The notes under the pieces are model-generated. The model saw only the letters and a program-made list of their open reading frames with translations, did not search any database and was not told where the DNA came from. From positions 6,138,001-6,202,000 of the forward strand of contig NZ_CP011125.1 in the NCBI RefSeq assembly GCF_000737325.1: a stretch of DNA of 64,000 nucleotides, given 5' to 3'. Origin of the DNA: Sandaracinus amylolyticus (lineage in GTDB: Bacteria > Myxococcota_A > Polyangia > Polyangiales > Sandaracinaceae). Shown piece after piece: positions 38,519 through 46,423 of the stretch. The stretch's first letter is position 1. Every line of letters begins with the position of its first letter. Both the position numbers and the translations under genes were made by a program.

Positions 38519-41500
38519 GTGTCCACTTCGCTGGCGACCAGGCGACCGAGACCGATCACCAAGCTCCTCTGCGCCAACCGGGGCGAGATCGCGATCCGCG
38601 TGTTCCGCGCCGCGACCGAGCTCGGCATCCCGACGGTCGCGGTCTATTCGCACCAGGATCGCGTCCACCTCCATCGCTACAAGGCGGACGAGGCGTACCT
38701 CGTCGGCAAGGGCAAGAGCGCGGTCGCGGCGTACCTCGGCATCGAGGAGATCATCGACGTCGCGCTCGCGTGCGGCGCCGACGGCATCCACCCGGGCTAC
38801 GGGTTCCTGTCCGAGAACGCGGGGCTCAGCGAGGCGTGCCGCGAGGTGGGCATCGCGTTCGTCGGGCCCTCGCCCGAGGTGCTCCGGCGCTTCGGCGACA
38901 AGACCGCGGCGCGCACGCTCGCGAAGGAGATCGGCGTCTCGATGGTGCCGGGCACCGACGGCCCGGTGAGCACGATCGAGCAGGCGCGCGAGTTCTGCGC
39001 GCACGCCGGGTTCCCGGTGATCGTGAAGGCCGCGATGGGCGGCGGCGGTCGCGGCATGCGCGTGGTGCGCCGCGAGGAGGATCTCGCGGAGTCGTTCTCG
39101 CGCGCGCAGAGCGAAGCGCTCGCGGCGTTCGGCGACGGCACGGTCTTCATCGAGCGCTACGTCGATAAGCCGCGCCACGTCGAGGTGCAGATCCTCGCGG
39201 ATGCCGCGGGCGAGGTGATCCACCTCTACGAGCGCGACTGCAGCGTGCAGCGACGGCACCAGAAGGTCGTCGAGATGGCGCCCGCGCAGAACCTGCCGGC
39301 GGGTGTGCGCGAGGCGCTGTGCCGTGATGCCGTCGCGCTGGCGCGCGCGACCGGATACCGCAACGCGGGCACCGTCGAGTTCCTCGTCGACCGCGAGGGG
39401 CGTCACTACTTCATCGAGGTCAATCCGCGCATCCAGGTCGAGCACACGGTCACGGAGGAAGTGACCGGCATCGACCTCGTGCAGTCGCAGATCCGCATCG
39501 CGGGCGGCGCGACGTTCGCGGACCTCGGGCTCTCGCAGGACGCGGTGTCGATCCGCGGCGTCGCGATCCAGTGCCGCGTCACGACCGAAGACCCGCGGAA
39601 GAATTTCCAGCCCGACACCGGGCGCATCGAGGTCTTCCGCGCCGGCGAGGGCATGGGCATCCGGCTCGACGCGGGCAGCGGCTACGCGGGCGCACAGATC
39701 AGCCCCGACTACGACTCGATGCTCGTGAAGTGCACGGCGCACGCGCTCACCTTCGAGGGCGCGGTGCACAAGCTCTCGCGCGCGCTCGCCGAGTTCCGGG
39801 TGCGCGGCGTGAGCACGAACATCCCGTTCCTCTCGAACGTGCTGCGCCACCCCGACTTCGAGTCGGCGAACGTGTGGACCTCGTGGGTCGACGACACGCG
39901 CGCGCTCTTCGACTTCCCGCTGCGCAAGAACCGCGGTCAGCGCTTGCTGCACTACCTCGGCGACGTCGTGGTGAACGGGCCCGGCATCCCGGGCATGGGC
40001 GCGCAGCCGCCCGCGCGCATCGAGCCGGTGGTCCCGGCTCTGTCGCCGGAGGGCAGCGCGCTGAAGTCGCCGCCGCCGCAGGGGTGGCGCGACATCCTCG
40101 TGCACCTCGGGCCCGCGGCGTTCGCGAAGGCAGTGCGCAAGCACCGCGGTCTGCTCGTCACCGACACGACGTGGCGCGACGCGCACCAGTCGCTGCTCGC
40201 CACCCGCGTGAGGACGCGGGATCTGCTCGCGATCGCGCCCACGACCGCGCGCCTGATGGCGCCGCTCTTCTCGCTCGAGTGCTGGGGCGGCGCGACGTTC
40301 GACGTGTCGCTGCGCTTCCTCCACGAGTGCCCGTGGGATCGCCTCGAGCGGCTGCGCGACGCGGTGCCGAACATCCCGTTCCAGATGCTCTTCCGCGGCG
40401 CGAACGCGGTCGGCTACACGAGCTATCCCGACAACGTCGTGTTCGCCTTCGCGAAGATGGCGAAGGACAAGGGCGTCGACGTCTTCCGCATCTTCGACTC
40501 GCTCAACTACGTCGAGAACATGAAGCTCGGCATCGACGCGGTCGGCAACGCGGGCGGCGTGGTCGAGGCCGCGATCTGCTACACGGGCGACGTCAGCGAT
40601 CCCACGCGCAAGAAGTACTCGCTGCAGTACTACGTGGACCTCGCGGGCGAGCTCGTGAAGCTCGGCATCCACGTCCTCGCCATCAAGGACATGGCGGGGC
40701 TGCTGAAGCCGCGCGCCGCGTCGATGCTCGTCGGCGCGCTGCGCCGCGCGTATCCGGATCTGCCGATCCACGTGCACACGCACGACACCGCGGGCACCGG
40801 CGTCGCGTCGATGCTCGCGTGCGCCGAGGCCGATGCGGACGTGGTCGATCTCGCGCTGCCCGCGATGGCGGGCCTCACGTCGCAGCCGACGATGAGCGCG
40901 GTGGTCGCGGCGCTCGCGGGCACGACGCGCGACACGTCGCTCACCACCGACTCGATCCGCAAGCTCAACGGGTACTGGGAGCAGACGCGCGCGCTCTACG
41001 CGCCGTTCGAGAGCGGGCAGACGGGCTACGCGCCCGACCTCTACGAGCACGAGATGCCGGGCGGGCAGTACACGAACCTGCTCTTCCAAGCGCAGCAGAA
41101 CGGGCTCGGTGACCGCTGGGCCTCGATCAAGCGCGCGTACCGCGAGGCGAACCAGCTGCTCGGCGACATCATCAAGGTCACGCCGAGCAGCAAGGTCGTC
41201 GGCGACCTCGCGCAGTTCATGGTGCAGAACGATCTCGACGCGAAGATGGTCGAGGAGCAGGCGGACACGCTCTCGTTCCCGACCAGCGTCGTCGAGTTCC
41301 TCGAGGGTCGCCTCGGTCAGCCCCACGGCGGCTTCCCCGAGCCGCTGCGCACGAAGGTGCTGCGCGGCCGCAAGCCGATCGACGAGCGCCCGGGCGCGAC
41401 GCTCCCGCCGCTCGATCTCGACGCGCTGAAGAAGTCGCTCGTCGAGGAGCACGGCGACGTCGCGATCCGCGATCACGACGTGATGAGCGCCGCGATGTAC

Positions 41501-42025
41501 CCGCAGGTCTTCCGCGAGTACCGTCGCTTCCGCACGAAGAACGGCGACGTGTCGGTGCTGCCGACGCGTCACTTCCTCGCGCCGCTGCAGAAGGGCGAGG
41601 AGCTGCTCTTCGACATCGAGCGCGGCAAGACGCTCGTCGTGGTGCTGCGCGCGGTGGGCGAGCTCGACGACGAGGGCAACCGCCGCGTGTTCTTCGAGCT
41701 CAACGGTCAGCCGCGCGCGGTGAGCGTGGTCGATCGCTCGGCGAAGGCGGCGACGAAGCAGCGCGAGCGCGCGAGCACGAGCGAGCCGGGATCGGTCGGC
41801 GCGCCGATGCCGGGCTCGGTGGTCGACGTGCGCGTGAGCGTCGGCGCGAAGATCACGAAGGGCGATCCGCTCGTCGTGCTCTCGGCGATGAAGATGGAGA
41901 CCGTCGTCGCGTCGCCGGTGAGCGGCGTGGTGAAGCGCGTCGCGGTCGCGAAGGACGACGCGCTCAAGGCGGGCGATCTGCTGGTCGAGGTGCAGGTCGT
42001 GGAAGCGGCGGTCGCGCAGGCCTGA
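38519..42025 (+). CDS. pyc: Pyruvate carboxylase
   Basis: 1168 residues, the full single-chain form. Biotin carboxylase domain at about 15-470 (LLCANRGEIAIRVFRAATEL, AAMGGGGRGMRVV, HYFIEVNPRIQVEHTVTEEV). Carboxyltransferase domain at about 550-830 (TDTTWRDAHQSLLATRVRT, ECWGGATFDVSLRFL, HVHTHDTAGTG with metal-binding His). Then the tetramerisation region, and the biotinyl domain at about 1095-1165 with the biotin Lys in LSAMKMETV. Makes oxaloacetate from pyruvate, feeding the TCA cycle and gluconeogenesis. The GTG start is supported by the upstream promoter. It abuts the next, convergent gene. Confidence 0.97.
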   Translation: MSTSLATRRPRPITKLLCANRGEIAIRVFRAATELGIPTVAVYSHQDRVHLHRYKADEAYLVGKGKSAVAAYLGIEEIIDVALACGADGIHPGYGFLSENAGLSEACREVGIAFVGPSPEVLRRFGDKTAARTLAKEIGVSMVPGTDGPVSTIEQAREFCAHAGFPVIVKAAMGGGGRGMRVVRREEDLAESFSRAQSEALAAFGDGTVFIERYVDKPRHVEVQILADAAGEVIHLYERDCSVQRRHQKVVEMAPAQNLPAGVREALCRDAVALARATGYRNAGTVEFLVDREGRHYFIEVNPRIQVEHTVTEEVTGIDLVQSQIRIAGGATFADLGLSQDAVSIRGVAIQCRVTTEDPRKNFQPDTGRIEVFRAGEGMGIRLDAGSGYAGAQISPDYDSMLVKCTAHALTFEGAVHKLSRALAEFRVRGVSTNIPFLSNVLRHPDFESANVWTSWVDDTRALFDFPLRKNRGQRLLHYLGDVVVNGPGIPGMGAQPPARIEPVVPALSPEGSALKSPPPQGWRDILVHLGPAAFAKAVRKHRGLLVTDTTWRDAHQSLLATRVRTRDLLAIAPTTARLMAPLFSLECWGGATFDVSLRFLHECPWDRLERLRDAVPNIPFQMLFRGANAVGYTSYPDNVVFAFAKMAKDKGVDVFRIFDSLNYVENMKLGIDAVGNAGGVVEAAICYTGDVSDPTRKKYSLQYYVDLAGELVKLGIHVLAIKDMAGLLKPRAASMLVGALRRAYPDLPIHVHTHDTAGTGVASMLACAEADADVVDLALPAMAGLTSQPTMSAVVAALAGTTRDTSLTTDSIRKLNGYWEQTRALYAPFESGQTGYAPDLYEHEMPGGQYTNLLFQAQQNGLGDRWASIKRAYREANQLLGDIIKVTPSSKVVGDLAQFMVQNDLDAKMVEEQADTLSFPTSVVEFLEGRLGQPHGGFPEPLRTKVLRGRKPIDERPGATLPPLDLDALKKSLVEEHGDVAIRDHDVMSAAMYPQVFREYRRFRTKNGDVSVLPTRHFLAPLQKGEELLFDIERGKTLVVVLRAVGELDDEGNRRVFFELNGQPRAVSVVDRSAKAATKQRERASTSEPGSVGAPMPGSVVDVRVSVGAKITKGDPLVVLSAMKMETVVASPVSGVVKRVAVAKDDALKAGDLLVEVQVVEAAVAQA

Positions 42026-42847
42026 TCAGGGACACGGAGGCGGGCCGGCACCGGGGGCGCAGTAGAGCTCCTCGATGCCGGCTCGATCCGCGTCGCTCAG
42101 CGCGGGCGGATCGAAGAGCGACCACGTCGCGCCGCAGTCCGGGTAGTTCATGATCGACGCGGGATCGTACGGCGCGAGCGCGAGGAACGACGTCGAGCTC
42201 GCGCACTCGCACGCACCGACGTAGTCCGCGGTGTTCCACGCGTGCACGAGGCCGAGCACGTGACCGAGCTCGTGCAGCAGCGTGCGAGTGAGCGCGTCGT
42301 CGCTCGCGACGACGGCGTCGTGATCCCAGTAGCAGACGTTGATCGCGAGCTCCTGCCCTCGCCGGCCCGAGCGCCACGGGAGCATCGCGTTCGCGACGAC
42401 GCGCGACGCGCCGCACTCCGGGATGATCACGAGGTGCGCGTCGACGCCGCGCTCCGCGCAGCGCGGCGGCGTGACGAAGCGGAAGCGCACGTCCGCGACC
42501 GACGACCACATCGCGGCGGCCCGCTCGGTCGCCGCGATCACCGCGTCGCGCGACGCGCCGAGCTCGTCGCTCACGCAGTACGTGAGGTCACCGCGGACCT
42601 CGAGCGGCAGGGTCGCGATCGAGGGCCCGTCGGTCGCGACGATCAGGTGCTCGCGCGGCGTCTCGCTCGAGCCGTGCTCGAGGTACTCGCGCGCCTCGTC
42701 GGCGTTCGCGAAGCGCAGATCGAGATCGACCAACGTCGGCGCCTCGTCGAGCATCGCGCACGTCAGCCCGATCGCCGCGGGCGCTGGACCGTGATCGCAC
42801 GCGACGAGCGCGAGCAGCATCGGAGCGAGCGCGCGGAGTCGGCTCAT
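42026..42847 (-). CDS. Matrixin-like zinc metalloprotease, lipoprotein
   Basis: 273 residues. Lipoprotein signal RALAPMLLALVAC-DHGP. The metzincin motif HELGHVLGLVH (192-202) is complete, with a Met-turn later (ASIMNYPDCG). Upstream VDAHLVIIPECG and ELAINVCYWDHDAV fit a matrixin/M10-like fold. Several Cys pairs suggest disulfides, so it acts outside the cytoplasm. It ends one base after pyc ends. The upstream region carries a leftward terminator that may act as a leader attenuator. Confidence 0.85.
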   Translation of the reverse strand: MSRLRALAPMLLALVACDHGPAPAAIGLTCAMLDEAPTLVDLDLRFANADEAREYLEHGSSETPREHLIVATDGPSIATLPLEVRGDLTYCVSDELGASRDAVIAATERAAAMWSSVADVRFRFVTPPRCAERGVDAHLVIIPECGASRVVANAMLPWRSGRRGQELAINVCYWDHDAVVASDDALTRTLLHELGHVLGLVHAWNTADYVGACECASSTSFLALAPYDPASIMNYPDCGATWSLFDPPALSDADRAGIEELYCAPGAGPPPCP

Positions 42848-42883
42848 GGTGAGCGGACTATGGATCGCGCGCGCCGACGTGAA

Positions 42884-42939
42884 AAAACGGAGCTCCGCCG
42901 CCGCGCCCGGAAGGGGTTGCGGGCGCGGCGACGGAGCTC
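42884..42939 (-). terminator. Strong leftward intrinsic terminator upstream of the metalloprotease gene
   Basis: A 20-bp stem with one mismatch (42890-42909 with 42920-42939, loop GAAGGGGTTG) followed on the minus strand by CGTTTTTTC. No minus-strand gene ends here: the next gene to the right is on the plus strand. So it either ends an unannotated leftward RNA from 42940-43130 or is an attenuator in the metalloprotease leader. Confidence 0.8.
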
Positions 42940-43133
42940 ACTCACGGAGCACTGCGTTGGGATGGCACGTTGGGAGAGAGACCTACGACAATCCGTGGGG
43001 CGACCCCTCGCGCGTGTAAAGGGGTCCCGATCGGCGTCGACGCCGTGTCCACGTTTTCTTCTGATGGCGATCGAAATACCTTCGCTCCGTGCCCCCTCGA
43101 CGAGACTGCCGGAGCGACCCCAGTGTCGCGCGC
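42940..43133 (-). other. Possible leftward leader or small RNA region
   Basis: No protein gene. On the minus strand this DNA leads straight into the terminator at 42884-42939. It contains a 7-bp stem GACCCCT (43002-43008) with AGGGGTC (43020-43026) and a perfect palindrome CGGCGTCGACGCCG near 43032-43045. I do not find a convincing promoter. Confidence 0.35.
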
Positions 43134-43529
43134 ATGCGCGAGGCCTGGCTGGTCGAGGTCTTCTTCGATGGCGCGTGTCCGCTGTGTCGCCGCGAGATCG
43201 AGCTCCTGCGACGTCTGGACCGGCGCGGTCGCGTCCGCTTCACCGACATCGCCGCGCCCGGCTTCGACGCGCACGCGCTCGGTCGACGCTACGGCGAGAT
43301 GATGGACCGCATCCACGCGCGCACGGCCGACGGCGAGTGGGTCGTCGGCGTCGAGGTCTTCCGGCGCTTCTACGAGGCGATCGGGCTCGGCGCGCTGGTG
43401 CGGATCACGCGCGCGCGGCCGATCGACGCGCTGCTCCAGCGCGCGTACGAGACGTTCGCGCGCAACCGCTTGAAGTGGACCGGACGCTGCGAGGAGGGCA
43501 CGTGTCGAGCGGCAACGGACGTCGCCTGA
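43134..43529 (+). CDS. DCC-family thiol-disulfide oxidoreductase-like protein (DUF393)
   Basis: 131 residues from ATG 43134. The family hallmark is [20 protein letters not shown] with the CxxC and DGxCPLC signature, followed by [20 protein letters not shown] and a Cys-containing end. Predicted small redox protein; the function of DUF393 proteins is largely unproven. Its last 28 bp overlap the next gene, so the two are probably translated together. Confidence 0.87.
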   Translation: MREAWLVEVFFDGACPLCRREIELLRRLDRRGRVRFTDIAAPGFDAHALGRRYGEMMDRIHARTADGEWVVGVEVFRRFYEAIGLGALVRITRARPIDALLQRAYETFARNRLKWTGRCEEGTCRAATDVA

Positions 43530-44473
43530 AGCCGGTGAGCGCCGACGATCGCGAGGGCACCGCGACGTACCCGATGCGCGTGGTGACGCGTCTCACCGGG
43601 CTGACCGCGGACACGATCCGGGTGTGGGAACGACGCTACGGCGCGGTGCGCCCCGAGCGCACGCAGGGCAACGTGCGCCGCTACTCGAGCGGCGAGATCC
43701 GGCGCCTCACGCTGCTGCGCGAGGCGGTCTCGCGCGGGCACGCGATCGGCGAGATCGGCGCGCTCCCCGACGACGAGCTCGAGAAGCTCTCGAGCACGCC
43801 GCGCCAGGACGAGCCGAGCGAGAGCGCGACGCATCGCGGGCGGTGGTGGCCGATCATCGAGTCGTACCTCGACGCGGTCGAGCGCTACGACCTGCGGCGC
43901 GCCGACGAGATCCTCACGCGCACTGCCGTGCTGACGAGCCCGCGCGAGCTCGCGCTCGAGGTCGTCGCGCCGCTGCTGCGCGAGGTGGGCGAGCGATGGG
44001 AGCACGGCGCGATGTCGATCGCGCAGGAGCACGTGATCTCGGGGCAGGCGAAGAGCCTGCTCGGCACGTTGCTGCGCGCGGGCGCGACCGACGCGGGCGC
44101 ACCGCGCATCGTCACCGCGGCGGCGGAGGCGCACCAGCACGAGCTCGGCGCGTTGATCGCGGGCGTGCTCGCGTCGACGCGCGGTGTGGTGCCGATCCAC
44201 CTCGGTCCCGACGTGCCGTGGTCGGAGCTGCGCGGCGCCGTGCGGCGTGCGGGCGCGGACGTCGTGCTGCTCGGGTTCGCGCGAGACCTCGAGCGCACGG
44301 AGGCGCGTCGCTGCGCCGAGGAGCTGCGGCGGCTCGCGGACGACGTCGAGGTATGGGTCGGCGCGCCCGAAGGACATCCGAGCACGAGCGCGGATCGGCG
44401 AGTGCGCGTCTTCCACGACTTCGACGAGGTCGACGCGGAGCTAGCGCACCGGTTCTCGCGCGCGCAGCCGTAG
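43502..44473 (+). CDS. MerR-family regulator with cobalamin-binding domain (CarH/LitR-like)
   Basis: 323 residues from GTG 43502, preceded by GAGGAGG; GTG 43535 is an alternative that avoids the overlap. Mer[24 protein letters not shown] then [12 protein letters not shown]. Middle helical domain with W166-x9-E176-H177 ([12 protein letters not shown]), the adenosylcobalamin-capping Wx9EH motif of CarH. C-terminal Rossmann B12 domain with [15 protein letters not shown], containing the lower-ligand His (213). By analogy it is a dark-state tetrameric repressor released by light. Target genes are not evident; the usual carotenoid genes are absent here. Confidence 0.85.
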   Translation: MSSGNGRRLKPVSADDREGTATYPMRVVTRLTGLTADTIRVWERRYGAVRPERTQGNVRRYSSGEIRRLTLLREAVSRGHAIGEIGALPDDELEKLSSTPRQDEPSESATHRGRWWPIIESYLDAVERYDLRRADEILTRTAVLTSPRELALEVVAPLLREVGERWEHGAMSIAQEHVISGQAKSLLGTLLRAGATDAGAPRIVTAAAEAHQHELGALIAGVLASTRGVVPIHLGPDVPWSELRGAVRRAGADVVLLGFARDLERTEARRCAEELRRLADDVEVWVGAPEGHPSTSADRRVRVFHDFDEVDAELAHRFSRAQP

Positions 44474-44475
44474 CG

Positions 44476-44638
44476 TTCTGCCGGAGTGCTCGTCCCGCGG
44501 GTCCCGCACGGGAGCGTGCGAAGCGCGCGGACGGTAGGGACCGGCGGGCGAGCCGATTTTCTGCCGGAGTGCTCGTCCCGCAGGTTCCGCACGGGAGCGC
44601 GCGAAGCGCGCGGACGGTAGGGCCGGCGGGCGAGCCGA
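44476..44638. repeat. Tandem duplication with 83-bp period
   Basis: TTCTGCCGGAGTGCTCGTCC begins at 44476 and again at 44559; the two copies (44476-44556 and 44559-44638) differ at only a few positions, including one deleted base. Each contains a GC-rich stem (GCTCGTCCCG with CGGGAGC). The second copy ends two bases before the start codon of the next gene, so it contributes its leader. Confidence 0.9.
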
Positions 44639-44639
44639 C

Positions 44640-45482
44640 GTGGGGCTCTTTGCGGCTACTCTCGCCGCCGTGGAGCGGTGGCGGCGGTGGGCGCGCGAGC
44701 CCTTGGTGTGGTTCGTCGCGGCGGGCGCGGTGATCTTCGCGATCGATCGCGCGCTCTTGCAGGACGAGCGCGCAGCGCGCGCGATCGTCGTCGACGATGC
44801 GTTCGTCGCGGGGCTGCGCGCGCGCTTCGTGGAGCGTCACGGGCGGGCACCCGATGCGCGCGAGGAGGACGCGCTGGTGCGCGACTTCGTGCGCGAGGAG
44901 GCGCTCTCGCGCGAGGCGCGCGCGGCCGGGCTCGACGAGGGCGACGCGATCGTTCGGCGCCGTCTGGTGCAGAAGCTCGAGCTGATGCTCGCGGGCTCGG
45001 TGCACGTGCCCGAGCCCGACGACGAAGCGCTCGAGACATGGATGCGCGCGCACGAGGACGAGCTGCGCGTGCCGGCGCGGGTGACCCTCGAGCACGTGCT
45101 CTTCGCGCGCGACCTGCGCGGCGCGCGCGCCGAAGAGGATGCGCGCACCGCGCTCGACACCGGCGCGATCGAGAGCGGTGACCCGTTCGTGCGTGGTCGC
45201 GCGATCGGACCGAGCAGCGAGGCGCGCATCGCCGCGGAGATGGGCGCGGCCTTCGCGCGCGCGGTGATCGACATGACGCCCGAGCAGGGATGGACGGGCC
45301 CGATCGCGAGCACGTACGGCGCGCACCTCGTGCGGGTGATCGCGCGCGAGGAAGCGCGGATGCCCGCGCTCGACGACGTGCGGGCGCGCGTGGCCGCGGC
45401 GTGGATCGAGGAGCGACGCGCCGCGCTCGTGGACGCGGAGATCGCACGCATCGTCGCCAGCTACGACGTGGTGATCGAGTGA
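44640..45482 (+). CDS. Periplasmic parvulin-type peptidyl-prolyl isomerase, membrane anchored
   Basis: 280 residues from GTG 44640 (GTG 44670 also possible). One N-terminal membrane helix (EPLVWFVAAGAVIFAIDRAL), SurA-like helical segment (RARFVERHGRAPDAREEDAL), then a degenerate PpiC-type domain (PARVTLEHVLFARDLRGARA, GPIASTYGAHLVRVIAREEA). First gene of a coupled trio with a HupE/UreJ protein (GTGA overlap) and a DUF3604 protein. Probably assists folding of an exported partner encoded by the same operon. Confidence 0.8.
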   Translation: MGLFAATLAAVERWRRWAREPLVWFVAAGAVIFAIDRALLQDERAARAIVVDDAFVAGLRARFVERHGRAPDAREEDALVRDFVREEALSREARAAGLDEGDAIVRRRLVQKLELMLAGSVHVPEPDDEALETWMRAHEDELRVPARVTLEHVLFARDLRGARAEEDARTALDTGAIESGDPFVRGRAIGPSSEARIAAEMGAAFARAVIDMTPEQGWTGPIASTYGAHLVRVIAREEARMPALDDVRARVAAAWIEERRAALVDAEIARIVASYDVVIE

Positions 45483-46423
45483 GGGTCGCGCTCGTGATCG
45501 CGATCGTCCTGATCGCATCGACGGCGCACGCGCACCCGCTCGCGTTCGGCGCGCTCGACGTGCGCGAGGACGCGCGCGGGGACGTCGACGTGTCGTTCCG
45601 GTTCTCGGGCACCGAGACGCGCGTGACGGGCGCAGAGGTCGTGATGCCGTCGCGCTGCGTCGCGCGCGGCGAGCTCGTGTCGGCGATCACCGGGGGCGAG
45701 AGCCGCGTGATGCGCTTCGCGTGCGGCGGGCTCGGGGGCGAGACGATCGCGGTGCGCGGGATGGAGGGCACCGGCGTGCAGATCGCGGTGCGCGTCGAGC
45801 GCGCCGACGGATCGATCGTGCGCGCGCGGCTCGACGACGGCACACGCGAGGTGCGCCTCGACGCGCGCGACACCGGCATCACCGCGTACCTGCGGCTCGG
45901 CGTCGAGCACATCGCGGGCGGCATCGATCACCTCCTCTTCGTGCTCGGGCTGCTGCTCGTCGTGCGCTCGCGCGCTGCGATGATCGCGGGGGTCACGAGC
46001 TTCACGATCGGGCACAGCATCACGCTCGCGCTCGCGGCGCTCGACGTGGTCACCGTGCGCGCGGCGCCGGTCGAGGCGTGCATCGCGCTCTCGATCGTGC
46101 TGCTCGCGCGCGAGGTCGCGCGGCCCGAGAGCGCATCGCTCGTGCGGCGTGCGCCGTGGATCGCGGCCGGTGGGCTCGGGCTGCTGCACGGGCTCGGGTT
46201 CGCGGGCGCGCTCGCCGAGGTCGGTCTGCCGAGCGATGCGATCGTGCCGGCGCTGCTCGGGTTCAACGTCGGCGTCGAGCTCGGTCAGCTCGCGTTCGTC
46301 GCGATCGTGGTCGCGATCGGTCTCGTCGTGCGCGTGGAGCGCGCGCGCCTCGCGTGTGCGCTCGGGATGGGCGCGCTCGCCTCGTTCTTCTTCTTCGAGC
46401 GGCTCGCCGCGCTGGGGACGTGA
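45479..46423 (+). CDS. HupE/UreJ-family membrane protein
   Basis: 314 residues. Signal peptide VALVIAIVLIASTAHAHP with a mature N-terminal His, an extracytoplasmic beta-domain (about 20-150), then six membrane helices. GVEHIAGGIDHLLFVLGLLL and VTSFTIGHSITLALAALDVV carry the paired His residues typical of HupE/UreJ, proposed metal (nickel) permeases. GTG start inside the previous stop and a one-base overlap with the next gene. No hydrogenase or urease gene is near, so the metal and purpose are unknown. Confidence 0.85.
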   Translation: MRVALVIAIVLIASTAHAHPLAFGALDVREDARGDVDVSFRFSGTETRVTGAEVVMPSRCVARGELVSAITGGESRVMRFACGGLGGETIAVRGMEGTGVQIAVRVERADGSIVRARLDDGTREVRLDARDTGITAYLRLGVEHIAGGIDHLLFVLGLLLVVRSRAAMIAGVTSFTIGHSITLALAALDVVTVRAAPVEACIALSIVLLAREVARPESASLVRRAPWIAAGGLGLLHGLGFAGALAEVGLPSDAIVPALLGFNVGVELGQLAFVAIVVAIGLVVRVERARLACALGMGALASFFFFERLAALGT

